Shown: positions 9,748-22,461, numbered from the stretch's first letter. The stretch: 64,000 nt of DNA from Neonectria sp. B-13 (GCA_002682825.1 NOKP01000021.1:186001-250000); one strand, 5' to 3'. Made by a program: numbers and translations. Notes: generated by a model not told the origin, from the letters alone.

Positions 9748-11095
9748 ATGACCGAGCAGAAGACCACCAAGCAAAAGCCGGATCAAATTCCCTGGGACCC
9801 CCAGTGCACTTCGTTCCCGTCTCGTAATGAGCTCCCAAAAATTCCTGGAACACCTGAGGATTCTGCCTGGGTGTGGGGAGAAAATGACAATGTTTGATCC
9901 ATCACTTCCAAGTGTGTGTCCCACTGATTGGTTTCCAGCTTGGGCGATTGAACCTCCTCACTCCTCAGCGAGTGTCGAGAGCCACGACAGAGATCAGAAC
10001 AGGAGAGGTTGTTCCAGTCAAGTACGACCAGGAAATATTGTTAATACACACCTGGCTAACAGATTCCTTTGGCAGCCTCCCATTGAATATTCCTGAAGGG
10101 CCTGCATTCGGACGACAGTGCTTCCAGCATGAAATCAAGACTCTGGTTCCAGATTTAATCTACGATGAGGTTTACAATATGAACACGCAGAGCGGAACAC
10201 AATGGGACGGGTTTCGGCATGTATGGTGGTCGGGTTTCCCAAGTAATGGGTTCCAGGCTGACATTTAGCAAAGTTCGCCCATATCGCCTCCAAAAAGTTT
10301 TACAACAATGTGAGTTTCGCTTCCATGCGAATTCACACGCTAACAGTTTATCTTAGACCACAGGAGACGACATCTTAGGTCCCAATTCCAACTCAAAGTG
10401 CTCAATTCATCATTGGGCCGAGCGTGGAATCGCTGGCCGTGGTGTATTGCTCGACTACCACGAATATGCATCGAAAAGGGGCATTGCTTTTGACCCTTTT
10501 GAAACTTCCAAGATCTCATTTGATGAACTTGTTGCTTGTGGCAGAGAACAGGGCATCGACATTCGACCCGCAGCTCAGGGAGGTGACATCCAAATTGGCG
10601 ACATGCTCTTCATTCGGAGTGGTTGGGTGGAAGCTTACCACGAGAAATCTCCGGAAGAAAAGAAGGAGATCTCATCGAGACATCATGTCAGTGAACGGTT
10701 TGGTGGTTTGTCTCAGGAGCCAGCCATCTTGAACTGGCTACACGACTCGTATTTTGCGACCGTTGCTGGCGATGCTCCCGCTTTCGAGGCATGGCCACCA
10801 AGTGAAGGCAAGTCAATCGTGGAAATGCTCCAGTTGTGAGCACTATGCTGACTAGTCTGAAGGATACTATCTCCACGAATACATCCTTTCTCTCTGGGGG
10901 ATGCCGTTGGGCGAAATGCTTCAACTAGCCAACCTGGCAAAGAAGTGTCGCGACCGCAAGCAATGGACCTTCTTTTTCACCAGCGCACCAGCAAACTGCT
11001 TAAGTGAGTCTGCGAGTTCTTGAAGTCCATGATGGCTACTGACGAGATTTGCAGATGGCGTTGCGTCCCATGTGAATGGACTAGCAATTCTGTAA
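9748..11095 (+). CDS. Cyclase-family (PF04199-type) metal-dependent hydrolase
   Basis: Rebuilt from several exons. ATG at 9748 starts MTEQKTTKQKPDQIPWDP. The first intron follows GENDN, and the next exon starts LGRLNLLTPQRV. Another intron lies between VPV and LPLNIPEGPAFGR, and one follows QSGTQWDGFRH before FAHIASKKFYNN. Then come HHWAERGIAGRGVLLDYHEY, a GDMLFIRSGW strand, the C-terminal exon GYYLHEYILSLWGMPLGEM, and a last exon ending at 11095 in GVASHVNGLAI. SGTQWDGFRH is the fungal form of the metal-binding H-G-T-x-x-D motif. Family members include kynurenine formamidase and cyclic amide or ester hydrolases. The substrate here is unknown. The intron after PPSEG begins with GCAAGT, a GC-AG intron. 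No cluster partner is obvious. Confidence 0.85.
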
Positions 11096-14000
11096 TTGCC
11101 ATTGCAAGTTCTCATTGTCAGGCATACAGGCCACGGCGTGCCCTGGACAGCCACCGAGGTCAATGCAGGTGCTCTCAAATCCTTGGTCAATGCACAGCTG
11201 GGTACATTGGAGCTGAATACTTACTCTGCAAGCTACTTTTAGCACGGACTGCTGTAGTGATCATTATTTCGACTGAACATGCTTTCAGCGGTCAGGAGTA
11301 ATCCGTCGGTTACATTTTTACGGGACTAGCTAAGCAATAAACCATTGAAATATGATAGTGAATATCCAGGCATTTGAACCTCCCTATCACTCATCTAGTA
11401 ATTTCTAGTGCGAGAAATTGGCATGCTTGCCTCCTCTCTGAATGAGCGCCATTATAATCTCTCTTGAAATGATAAGTATCGCCTTGGATTGCATTTGATG
11501 ACGTCTCACAAGACAGACCCGCCTAGATAAGAAGCCCGCGGGAAAGCCAAGAGATAAGTGACAAAGAGTTAAAGCGCATATCACAAGCATGGCAATCTCA
11601 AGTGGGAATGGGCGAGACCCGATTGGTTAAGTAGCAACCGTGGAGGATCTGTCGCGCACGGAATGGGTCTAAGCCGGGTCCGCGGGCGGAGCTGGAATAG
11701 AAGGCAGTTGACAGCGACTGGACTAATCCCACCTTTCAGGGATGGATCACCTCTGTACGTAGTAGGGATAAAGGAAAAGTGCCCGGAGTCCCGGGTTATG
11801 GTGTGCGTATTACTCTCCGTGCGAAATGGCGCTGTAAAGAAAGCGCCCGCATCAAGGAGCGCGGAGAGAGGCGAGACCGTCACCAAATGGAAGCGAGTCT
11901 TGGCGGCTAGGTTGGCTGTTGCTGGACAGCTGAGGGGCACATTAACTAAGTAAGCAGACCGATTTAGGCTGATGACTGGCGCTGAGAAGTAGTTGTGACG
12001 AGAACTGAACACTGGGCCTAAAAAGTGTACATCGTTGTGGGAGCGGGATTGCTCACAACAAAAGCTTCCTGATTAGAGTGATGAACAGACAGTGAACTTG
12101 GACATTGCAAACCTGAGATTCAGGAATAAATCGTGTCCCTTGTCACTGAGGCATACATCGTATCGACTTTCATTTGGGCGTTGGCTTGGGCGCACTTGCA
12201 GCAGACTATCCCGAATCAGCACTCTTGCAGACGTCAGCCAGGATGAAGACCAAGCATATCAAGGGTCCAGATCCTTTCGATTAAGATTACGAATACTGGT
12301 ACAAATAATCACAGCGATCCTTCATTTGATGATTTAAAGCCAATATGTGATACCGACGAGCTTGATTTCTTGGGGCCGAGACATTCTGTATCTACCTCAG
12401 ACGCATCGCAGATCCTAACCGTCTGGTCCACAGGAGTGCCAACGCAATCAAGATGAAAGAGAGGCTATTGAAGCCACAGGTATCTACTCATGCTTAAAGT
12501 CTGTGGGCCAAGTCCATTAATGCTCCTAGAAGCTCATCTGAAGGTACGAGAGAGAGGTCGTGCCATGACTGGGCCTGGAAGCTACAGCTGATATTTTCGG
12601 TCAGCTCCAGATCGTCGAACCTGACGCCACGCCCTCGGCCCAAGCCTTTGACCCTTGCGCCCGGAGCCCCGGAATCTGGGTATATGCCCCCTTCACGCTT
12701 GTAGAATTTAAAAGTAGCCCATTGTGGACCTTTTCGTATGCGCCAGCATGCACCTCGACAGTAACACAAGCGAACCCTGCCTGCAGAAAATCACAGGCTT
12801 CTGTGAATCCAGCGAAGCCCGGGTTGATTACGGAGATACCGGTGTTCTGCAGCCGGCCCCTACCCTGAGGGTTAAAGGGATAGCATTGGTTTGGCTGGGT
12901 TGTCTTGGTATCTAGCCTTGTCTCCCGAACAAGTATTTCGCCGACTTGTGGCCCCTATTGGAGCCTGGGAGGAGAGGGCCGTTTCTTCCAAAGATGGAAC
13001 GAGTATCAGGTATTCATAAGAGAACGGTTCCTGTAAGACGACTAATACTTGTAAGTTTTACCAACACAACGGTCTGATGTAAATGCTACTTCCGTCACAA
13101 TGAGCCGGGCAGGATACGGCATGACGAATCCAGGGAGGCTTGATTATTGAACACGAACGCCGCTTACCACGCAACTACTTTGCACGGTCCACTGTCTCAA
13201 GTGACGGTCGTGATGACGCTCTGCCTACTGCACATTGGAGGCCGCCTCTGGTGTGTTCTCCAAAAGCTACCAGTAGAAGGCGTTGTTCTAGAGGTACGCG
13301 TGGCAAACCAAGCTGTCAACTTCCCAGATGGTTTCCAGAAATAATCTTCAAGATAAACTGATGAGGGAATATGTCACATCGATTGGTCTCGGCCTCGTCT
13401 ATCATCTTCTCCTTGGTTCGTGTAATGACACTGTCAGCAAGAGAGCGCCCTGCTTGATGAGGACCCACATATCAAAGTCGTCGGTTGACGGCTTGGCAGT
13501 ACGACTTATCTGCGAACGGTCTAGTTCTTGGGCACGGACGAGGTTGAGAGAGAGAGAAGGTCACAGCGAAGCGAAAGAGGCTTGTCGTCGCTCAGTGCTG
13601 CTTCTTCCAGTGATCATTGCTTGGCGCAATAGCTGTCCTTATCATTACCAATCCACTTGACATGCTTGGGCCGCTGTGCTCCTCGAACACCAAACGACTG
13701 TTGCTTCCCCCGCCATGTAATCTGGGGTAAGCAATCCACTTCGGCCACTTGTGCGTTTTTCCATCTGAGATGCTGCTTCTTGTACGTAATGATGTGGTAA
13801 GAGAAATCCATTTCACAATCGGGCTGATGGAGAAAACTTGCAACCCCGCGTCCGGGGAAAGCTCAAGGAGTCGGTTCTGGGGAATCATCGCCAAGACGGT
13901 CAAATGTTGGAGAGGGCGGGAAATGACTGAGAATAGACCAGTATTCGACATGGGAGTCGACTCCAAATCTCCACCTCACGACTACCAACTCCGAGCTCCA

Positions 14001-14865
14001 ACACACGACGAGTTTGAATGAAGCAGGTTCTCAAACACCCTGGAACGTTCTCAGGGCTTCCGTGTCTACTTCCTCATACCGCAACTCGCATCAAAGAAGC
14101 CCCACGGTACTTGTTGCTGCTTGAGCTGAACCGAATTGGTGGAATAGAAGTCTTCAATGGCTACGGATCTCCATGTTCTCAAACACTTGCATCTACGATA
14201 TAATAACTGACAATTTTCTCTTCGTAGATCCCGGCAGTCCAGGACTTCAAGACTCCTTATTGCATCTCACATCGGCGAGAGTCAGACCAAGAATTATCCA
14301 TCGTCAGACGAGATTACGACTTGACCAATTACAGCTGCAACAAATCCCAGTAATCTAGAGCTCGGATGTACCCCGTGAAGGTCTAGAAGCCATAACTAGA
14401 CTGCATATGGTTGCTTTGCTACACTTTGTACGGTCGAGGGTCCCAGTCGGCGCAGACGCTACCCCAGATTCCTTCCCCCGCATTTCAGGCGTGGCCTTCC
14501 GTCTTGAGTTGTGCCTTCAGAAATACGGTAATACTTAGCGAACGCGTGATAGTCAGGACTCCGTGCACACCCTGAAGTCGGTCGATATCGTTTCTTGGTA
14601 TTGCCGCCGCTATCTGGACCCAAATTAAATCCTGTCCCTTATCACAAACCAGCAGATCCTAGCTTCCCGTCTTGACTCTAGCAGATAAGGCCCGGTCATC
14701 TTGCGTATACGCCGAGCAATTGATATATAGCTTGCCATCCCTCACCGAGAAAAATGCTTGCTTTTCTCCAACTTCCAGCCCAACTCACCATCTCAACCTC
14801 CTCCAGAGAAGTGACCCATGACCATTCGCCTCCTCTTTGTTTAGTCAGAGTAAATCATCCCCACC
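11096..14865. other. Gene-poor stretch, 3.8 kb
   Basis: I found no reading frame with family features on either strand. The longest (11581-12012 minus, 143 codons) has no domain or splice partner and looks accidental. CG-rich inverted words such as CCCGGAGTCCCGGG near 11783 occur. The right end is the promoter of the permease. The space could be relic DNA or regulatory sequence. I cannot tell. Confidence 0.5.
14638..14689. promoter_or_regulatory. Paired GATA sites upstream of amino-acid permease
   Basis: CTTATC at 14638-14643 and GATAAG at 14684-14689 lie 180-230 bp upstream of the permease ATG, in opposite orientation. AreA/NIT2-type GATA factors activate amino-acid permease genes through such pairs. 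Binding is an inference. Confidence 0.45.
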
Positions 14866-16589
14866 ATGTCTCTCAAGGACAGTGGCAATGAGAAGGGGCC
14901 CGAGGGCGTCGACTTTGCCCGGACCGAGTCCTATGCAGCCGGTGATTCCGAGACGGCGGGAGTGACCGACCTTAGCCGCACAGAAACCAAACGAAACATC
15001 AAGTCCCGTCATGCGCAGATGCTGGCGATTGGAGGCACCATCGGAACTGGTAAGGATCACCATGATGGTTTTACTCGAGGCGTACTAACCATCTTTCAGG
15101 TCTCTTCGTTGGTGCCGGTCAGGCCCTTGCCATCGCGGGTCCTGCCAACCTCTTCATGGCTTACAGCATCATCTGCTTCTTCGTTTACGGAATCGTCACG
15201 GCCGTCGCCGAGGTTGCCGCATACCTCCCCTCGCCGGGCTCCTCAATGTCATCTCACGGTACTCGATTCGTCTCCAAGAGCATGGGCTTCGCCATGGGTT
15301 GGCTCTACTGGTACTCATTCGGAATCCTTGTCGCCTACGAAGTCACCGCTGCCTCTCTCGTCATCAACTACTGGCCGAACAACGTCCACATCGCCGTCTG
15401 GATCACCCTTATGCTCCTTGTTATCATTTGCTTGAACATGGCACCAGTAAAGTGGTATGCTGAATCTGAATTCTGGTTCGCTTCCCTGAAGGTCCTCATG
15501 ATTCTCGGCCTACTTCTCCTGGCCTTCATTCTGGCTGTTGGTGGAGGCCCTGACGGAAAGCGAATCGGTTTCTCCTACTGGAAAGACCCCGGAGCAATGA
15601 ACGAATATCTGGTCGAGGGCACTGCTGGGCGATTCTGTGCATTCATCTATGCTCTGACATTTTCCATGTTCTCTTTCAACTTCGGTCCTGAACTGATCGT
15701 GCTCACGTCCGGAGAGATGCGAAGCCCCAGAAAGAACCTTCCTACCGCCGCCAAGAACTTCGTCTGGAGACTGATCACTTTCTACGCACTCGGTTCTCTC
15801 GCCATCAGCGTTATCTGCCGAAGCGACGCCCCAGGTCTCACAGACGGTGGATACGGCGCTGCTGCGTCTCCATGGGTCATCGCTATCAAGCAAAGTGGCA
15901 TCAAGATCCTTGACTCCATCATCAACGGCGGTATCATCCTCTCTGCCTGGTCGTCTGGCAACTCCTTCCTCTACATGTCAAGCCGATCGCTCTACTCGAT
16001 GGCCAAGTCGGGCAACGCGCCCGCCATCTTCGCCCGCTGCAATCGCTGGGGCGTTCCGGTCTATGCCACTCTTGCCAGTGCGCTCTTTTCCCCCCTTGCT
16101 TATCTGAATGTTGGAAACTCGACGAGTGAGGTCTTCAACTGGTTTATCAACATGACGAACACCGCTGGATTCACCTCTTGGGTCTGCTGTTGTATCATTC
16201 TCTTGAGATTCCGCAAGGCCTGCAAGGCTCAGGGTGTCACTGATATTCCCTTCCAGTCTTTCCTGCAGCCATATGCCTCTTGGATCTGTATGGTCTTCTT
16301 CATCTGTCTTCTTGGCCTCAATGGCTTCAGTGTCTTCTTCCCTGGTCATTGGTCTGTTTCGGGCTTTCTAACGGCCTACATTGGTCTGCCTATTTTCCTG
16401 GTCATATATGGAGGGCACCGCATTTACCACTGGAACGAGTCTTGGATTATCGACCCGTCTGAAGTTGACATGCATACTGGATTGGACGCTATCAAAGCTC
16501 TCGAGGAGGAAGAAATTGCGCAGGAGATTCCTGAGAAGAGTGGCGTTAAAGCGAAAGCGTGGAGAGTAGTCAAGTCTTTGTGGGAATAA
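14866..16589 (+). CDS. Amino-acid permease, fungal AAT (YAT) family
   Basis: Two exons (14866-15049, 15100-16589), about 557 residues. A hydrophilic N-terminus of about 60 residues leads into the family signature MLAIGGTIGTGLFVGAGQALAIAGPA in the first membrane segment. About twelve hydrophobic segments follow, with the GPELIVLTSGEMRSPRKNLPTA loop and the SSRSLYSMAKSGNAPAIF motif of the family. The C-terminus is cytosolic and acidic, with LEEEEIAQEIPEKS. It should be a plasma-membrane proton symporter for amino acids or GABA. Specificity cannot be read from sequence. The second exon is intronless and codon-biased, suggesting good expression. Paired GATA sites upstream suggest nitrogen control. 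Confidence 0.93.
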
Positions 16590-17375
16590 ACAAACATACC
16601 TCTTTAGAAGCCCAGCATCTGAGCCGGAAGCAAGAGAATATACGGACTAGCTACTAGTATAGAACCAACATCTTTCTATTTCACGAAACTCATCTCCGGT
16701 CTCTAAACATGTCGATTTAAAATAGAGAAAGTTCCGAGCAAGTGGAAGTGGAAAGAAAGGCTTAAAGCGCTGTTTGCCGGCTTCGCAACCAATGCTCAAA
16801 GAAGACGATTTTCTACCTTGCAACTTAGAAGACGAAGGATGAGAAAAGCCCCTCTTAGATTGGGCGATTTAGTATTATGATTGGCCTCGAATTAACATGT
16901 ATTTCGCGTGGTAGAATTGAGCTGCCTGAACCTCATAATTAACGGCGGTGGCTGACTTGTAAGAACCGACAGGCTGGTGTTGTGAAAATGGCTTATAATA
17001 GACTGGTGCTCTGCCACAGGAACTGAAGCTCATTCTCCCCAAGCTAGCTCTGTTATAGTTGTCACTATGGCGCATCCATTGTCAATAAGTCGGTTATTTT
17101 GCCTGCGTAACTTGTTCACCAGCAAGATACGAGTCAAGCACCTCCAAAGGCATTTCGAAACTGGTAATTAGGAGCGAATCTGCGGCGCACTAGTCCAGCC
17201 TGAGTCAGAACCAGATTAGATAAGCTAACTGTCGGCAATTGAGGGAGCTCCTAGCGAGACCGGAGCGGCACGACCAAGGCCCGGAATCGTCCGACTTCAC
17301 CTATTTATGCGACATCTGCGGGTGGTTGACGTGAAGAATACACCGCATGCGTTAAGAAGAAACCAAGAAGCAATC
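16590..17375. other. Intergenic, 786 bp
   Basis: No convincing frame. A GATAAG lies near 17219, about 160 bp upstream of the next gene. No repeat or RNA gene recognised. Confidence 0.5.
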
Positions 17376-18672
17376 ATGTTCACGCGCTCTGTATCGAGAT
17401 GGGGCTCTACGTGCTCTGGGAACATCCAGAAGCTCTGTTTCAGCTCAACGTCAACTGCGAGAGCCGACTTTACTCATGCGGTATGTCGCGAGCTGGGCTT
17501 CGCAGCCACCCGGTTGAACAAACACTCGAAAACTGACATTCATCCAGGTGATTGGAGGTGGCGTTGTTGGGCTGGCCGTTGCTCAGAGGCTTGCGCAGCG
17601 CGACAATACCTCAACAGTTCTGATCGAGCGAAATGAGGGAATTGGTATGGAAACAAGCTCGCGGAACAGCGAGGTCGTTCATGCCGGCATTTACTACGGG
17701 ACCGAAAGCCTCAAAGGGAGCCTTTGCATCCGTGGAAAGGAGCTTCTATACGAATTATGCGACGAGGCCGACATTCCTTATCGCCGAACAGGCAAATGGA
17801 TTGTGGCCCAGGATGACGCCCAGTACCAAACTCTACAAAAGATATACGCGACATGCCAAGATCTCAATGTTCCAATGCGGTGGGTTGGCCAGAAGGAGGT
17901 GGAGAGAGACGGCGAGGGAGTAGTGGCGCGGGCTGGAGTTCTCGAGAGTCCAACCACCGGCATTGTTGACTCTCACAGCTTGATGTTGGCATTGCAAGGT
18001 CGCTTCGAGGAATCCGACGGCATCATGGCATTAAATACTCATGTTGTTGGGATAAAGCCGCTGGGAGACTCGGGTAGTATGGGATGGGAGATTGAGGTGA
18101 AGGACGCAGCAACCTCGGAGACGTCAACAATAACGGCAGAAACACTCATCAACGCAGCGGGACTTGGTGCAGTGTCAATCCACAACATGATCACCCCTCC
18201 CGAACAGCACAAAAAGATGTACTACGCCAAAGGCAACTACTTTTCCTACTCTTCATCCTCACCAAAGATCTCCCGTTTGATCTATCCCGTCCCTGCGCCA
18301 GGGGCCGGTGGCTTAGGGACCCATTTGACACTGGATCTCGGAGGTAGAATTCGTTTTGGCCCCGATGTCGAATGGGTCGACAGCCCAGATGATCTCACTG
18401 CCAACGGGAAACAGCTCCAGTTGGCCATCAAAGATATAAAGCGGTACCTGCCTGCAGTGGATGAGAGTTGCTTGGCAGCTGATTATGCGGGTTTGCGACC
18501 AAAGCTGGCAAGAGGCGGAGGAGGAGTCGACGGTAAAGGATTCTTGGACTTTATTATCCGTAAAGAGGAGGGGTATCAGGGTTGGGTGAATCTCTTAGGC
18601 ATCGAAAGCCCAGGCTTGACAAGCTGTTTGGGAATTAGTGAGAAGGTAGACTCTTTACTGTACGGTTCCTGA
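17376..18672 (+). CDS. L2HGDH: L-2-hydroxyglutarate dehydrogenase-like FAD oxidoreductase
   Basis: Exon 1 (17376-17480) encodes a basic, serine-rich leader ending ARADFTHA. Exon 2 (17548-18672) starts with the dinucleotide-binding glycine motif VIGGGVVGLAVAQRLAQR. Family blocks follow: SSRNSEVVHAGIYY, GKELLYELC, ESPTTGIVDSH, LINAAGLGA, KMYYAKGNYFSY, RLIYPVPAPGAGGLGTHLTLDLGG, FGPDVEW, DYAGLRPKL, and a C-terminal NLLGIESPGLTSCL. The family oxidises L-2-hydroxyglutarate to 2-oxoglutarate in mitochondria, using FAD. The leader supports mitochondrial location. The length of about 410 residues is normal. It is convergent with the FMN hydroxyacid oxidase, so two chemically related 2-hydroxyacid oxidising enzymes face each other. 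A different 2-hydroxyacid substrate is possible. Confidence 0.9.
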
Positions 18673-19041
18673 TATCCAACAACGAGGATAGAGCGAAGGT
18701 CCAGCTCTGACTGGCCTCAAATGATCCAATACCAATACTGGACAAATGAACAAACCACCCTTTGGTGTCATTTAGAGAGTATAGAACAGTTTAATCATCG
18801 ACTTGGAACAGGACTATGGTATATTGGGGGCAATGCGGAAGTCAGACCATTGTATAGATCTCACAATTGCTCTCATCCTATTCCAGCTATGGGGAATATT
18901 AAGGCCAACCACAGCCGGCTTTTCTTTATGGAATGAGCCAATTCTCTTTCACAGTACCGCATTAGCGAGAAAATGAAGATGTTAAAGAAGTTTCTTTTAT
19001 TTATTGCCCGTTGTACACCCTCTATATATCCCTATTTTACT
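18673..19041. other. Convergent 3' flanks
   Basis: The region lies between two convergent oxidase genes. No gene or repeat seen. Confidence 0.5.
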
Positions 19042-20546
19042 CTACAGCTTTGAAAGCAGTCCATCAGGTTGCAGAATTGAAAGATGCGCCCTGGAAATAT
19101 CGGCAACAGTTCGGGTGCTGCGTCATTCATTAGTCAACCGCATCTGTGAGGATGGAGTGCTTGGAGTAACTTACCCAGCGAGTGCCATGCACGTAATGAA
19201 CTCATCGTACAAGATATCAAGAGCAAGCTTCACACCCCTCTCTCCATCATACTACAGAAATGCAATTAGTATCTGAAAGCGCAGTCATCACAAGTTTACA
19301 GCAACTTACAGCCAAACCCCACAACGCAGGGCGGCCAGCGAGACAAAAGTCTGCTCCCAAGGCGAGGGCCTTGAATATGTCGGTACCGCGACGAATGCCT
19401 CCGTCGACTGCGATCGGAATGCGACCCTTGGCAACTGGTGCACATTCGCGCAGAGTATCGAGGGTCGCCGGGACAGAGTCAAGTTGGCGACCGCCATGGT
19501 TGGAAATGATGATGCCATCCAGGCCATGCTCGATGGCGAGCTCAACGTCATCGGTGGTGTAGACTGTAACCTGGTCAATGCCCTGTGTGTGCTAGTGAAT
19601 GTGGTTATACTTACTTCCTTTGCCCCAGAGCTGCATCTTGGTGTGTTTTCTGAAGAAAGAAACCATCTCGCCCCATTCAATCGCGTCATCTGCAGGCTGT
19701 ATGAGCGTGTGTGTCCTTGAGGGTAGGGATGGGGCGTCCCCCACTTACCGTAAGCCATCGCATCACCAACATCCTCAAGGTTGGAGACATCGACTCCGGG
19801 AAACAAGTTGGGGTACTCCATTCCCTTGGGAACGCCGAATGAGTTTCGGAACTCATTCAGTCTTCTGCCCAAACGAGGTCCGTCTAGCGTCAAGAACATT
19901 GCCTTGAAACCAGCAGCTAGGAGTTATCTGTTAGTCTTTCCATGGATGATTTCGAGGGCAGGACAAGACAAACCTTCAGCTCGTTTAACCATGGTAATCA
20001 TGGCATCTCGGTTTTTTAGGAGACTGAGCTGCATGCCGTAGGGGTTCCCGGAGGATTCTGCTATCACGTCCTCGAGGGCGATTGTAGAATAGCATGAGAG
20101 CCCCATGGGAACTCCGGCGGCGGCTGCGGCTCGAGAGGTGGCCACCTCTCCGTCGGGATGTGCCATGGCTTGCATGGCAGTTGGAGAGAAGCCGAAGGGA
20201 AATTTGACTTTGACTCCAAGGAAATGAGTGCTGGTGTCGAGATTTGAGACATTCTTCAGCACCCGTGGTCGGATTCGATACCGGTCATATGCCGTCTCAT
20301 TGTCCCGAAGGCTGCGTTGAGGTTAGATGGTTTAAGTATAGAGGGCACAAATGAGTTCTCACGTAATAAGATCCATCGCTCCTTCATTATAGTATTCTGT
20401 TCATTGTCAGATTTACCTATCACGGACACTGTCGTGGACGGGAGAAATTTACCGCCGGTGCTCTTGGACAGCTTCGCCGATCCAAGCCTCTTGAGGTCTT
20501 CCAAAGAACAGACCAGAGGGTCGTATGTGCGTCCACGGTTCGCCAT
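19042..20546 (-). CDS. FMN-dependent 2-hydroxyacid oxidase with peroxisomal SKL tail
   Basis: Rebuilt on the minus strand from ATG at 20546 ([18 protein letters not shown]). In-frame exons carry [97 protein letters not shown], the active-site signature [30 protein letters not shown] and WGLAV. The last exons end in [23 protein letters not shown] is the FMN hydroxyacid dehydrogenase signature with the catalytic histidine. There is no cytochrome b5 domain, so it is oxidase-like. The C-terminal S-K-L is a canonical type-1 peroxisomal signal, consistent with peroxide formation inside peroxisomes. The substrate could be glycolate, lactate or a longer 2-hydroxyacid. The splice count is six or so and edges are approximate. 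Confidence 0.88.
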
Positions 20547-21431
20547 TGGTGCTAAACTGGACTGGGGTTGACTGGATCTGAGAAGTGTATCCAACGAGGC
20601 TACGAATACAGAGAAGAAAAGGACGTTGTATGACAGAGACTATTGAGGGCACTATCCACGTTGTGAGGCTGCGATTTATGGTTCTCTGAACCCCGGATCG
20701 CTATCTATGAGGTAACCGGATTTGGCCTCGTCGCCCCCGCCGCGAACGGCACTACGTGAGTGCTCCGCGGTTATCCGTCAGTGCTATGGCGGCGAGCTTA
20801 CGGTGCGATTGTTACTAATGAGTGTGATATCGCTGTGGGCTGCCTCGTGGACCTGGGCGCGGAGTCATGTGCATTGGCGGGACAGACGGCCTACAGTTCG
20901 GCTCCGAGAGTTGACTTGGCTCTGCTGACCCTAGTTCCAACTGTCCGACTATCTGTTAGCTGCGCTCTCACTCGCTGTGCCGTCTTTACGCTCCAAGTTG
21001 CCTCCGGAGTCCGGCTCCGTCTTGACTCGGCATCGCAACGAGCTACACCGCCAACGCGGATCCCGACACCGGTTTCGGTCCCGGTGGCGCCTCACCACGT
21101 CGCCATAAGTTACCCGTGCTGATTCGGGCATGAACTGCCTGCACTGGTGCATCACGCAGGAGGACGGCAGGTCTAGCGATAAAAAGAAGCAAAACCCACC
21201 AACAACGGACGGGTCATGTGCGCCTTTGAGTAATATTTGCTTTGGGCAGTTGCCGGCACATCGACATCGCGACATCACGTCCCAAAACTGCAACAGCATG
21301 CGAAATAATCCCAGGAAGAACGGAAGAAGGGAGTGATCACCTCATTTACTACAATTGCAATATCTAATACGCCGTTGTGTTTATGCATCCGTCTTCGCGA
21401 CCCCTCAAACCGTCCGGAGAACCCGCCATGC
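20547..21431. other. Promoter-sized GC-rich gap upstream of the hydroxyacid oxidase
   Basis: 885 bp with no supported gene. Several CGG/CCG triplets occur, including CTCCGCGG at 20763-20770 followed by TTATCC. That octamer fits the published NirA consensus CTCCGHGG, but one match is weak evidence. A CGG-rich word CTCCGGAGTCCGG lies near 21003. Confidence 0.4.
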
Positions 21432-22461
21432 TTAGTGCTCGCCCTTGGTCAGCTCGCCATTCGACTTCCAGATCTCGTACTCGAAATCAGGCTGGAATTC
21501 CGTGTACAGAGTCTCCTAGAATAAGATCGTAAATTAGTATCCCAAGTCTTCATTCTCGAGTGTTAGAGAAAGACAGCTTACCGGGTCGGCGTTCACCTTG
21601 GCCGTGAATTCGGCTTCCTTGTCACCGATGAACCTCTTTTCGAGACCTGTAGCCTCTACTAGGAGTTGCACTTCACAGGATCGCTCCATAAGCGTGTAAA
21701 GGTATGCCGCTTCGTCGACAGTTCCACCCGTCGTCAACAGACCATGGTTCTGCAAGATGGCGACTCGTCCCTTGTCTCCCAAAGCCTGGGCAATCTTCTC
21801 GCTCTCATCCTGCTCAAGAACCACGCCTCCAAACATCTCGTACACGACCTGAGTACCCCAGAAGTTACACGTATCCTGGCTGATGATATCGAGAGGCTTC
21901 CCAAACGTGGACCAAGCCTTGCCGAATGGAGAATGCGTGTGGCAAGCCGCGTGGATATCCGGTCGAGCCCTATGGATAGCACTGTGAATCATGAAGCCAG
22001 CGGCATTCACGGCAGTCTTGTTGCCGCCGACGACCTGGCCTTGCTCGTTGACTTGGACCATGTCACTGGCCTTGAGCATGCCGAAATGTTTACCCAGCCT
22101 ATTTCGTTTGTCAGCGGGTTGCCGTCTTAAGCAGCAGAGGTACTCACGGGTTAATCCAAAACGTGTCTGTCTCAATCGGGTCGCGAACGCTGATATGACC
22201 GCTCGTGCCCTCGGTATATCCCTTGCGAGCAAAGACCCTAAAAGCGCCGGCCATGTGTTCCAACTGCCACTGCCGCTTCTTGTGCAGATCGTCAATCTGG
22301 GGTATGCCGGGAAACACATATCCACCCGTCGCGAGCGCTGCCACGCCGGAATGCTCCTGGGCCGTGGAGGCAGGGACGGGAGCCTCAAACTCGGTTTGGG
22401 ACGAGGCCTCGAGGGCAATTGACTCGTGAGTGGCAGTAGTGGTAGTAGTAGTAGTAGACAT
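21432..22461 (-). CDS. Class II aldolase/adducin-family protein
   Basis: Three exons from ATG at 22461. The first encodes a low-complexity threonine start (seven T in a row), then QWQLEHMAGAFRVFARKGYTEGTSGHISVRDPIETDTFWINP. The second carries GKHFGMLKASDMVQV, the zinc-binding HAACHTHSPFGKAWS, and QNHGLLTTG. The last, after an intron with donor near 21585, encodes ETLYTEFQPDFEYEIWKSNGELTKGEH. The H-x-H of HTH and the later histidine are the zinc ligands of fuculose-phosphate aldolase-type enzymes, and TSGHIS matches the phosphate or substrate loop. Fungal members of this group are often of unknown substrate. It is divergent from the Zn2Cys6 gene at 23102. Retro-aldol cleavage of a hydroxylated acid next to the hydroxyacid oxidases is plausible (inference). 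Confidence 0.9.

Noticed and set aside
11581..12012. 143-codon open frame on the minus strand in the gene-poor stretch
   Set aside because: No domain, no splice partners, and a competing 96-codon frame on the other strand; looks like chance.
15510..15893. Antisense frame in the permease gene
   Set aside because: It is a shadow of a biased coding exon.
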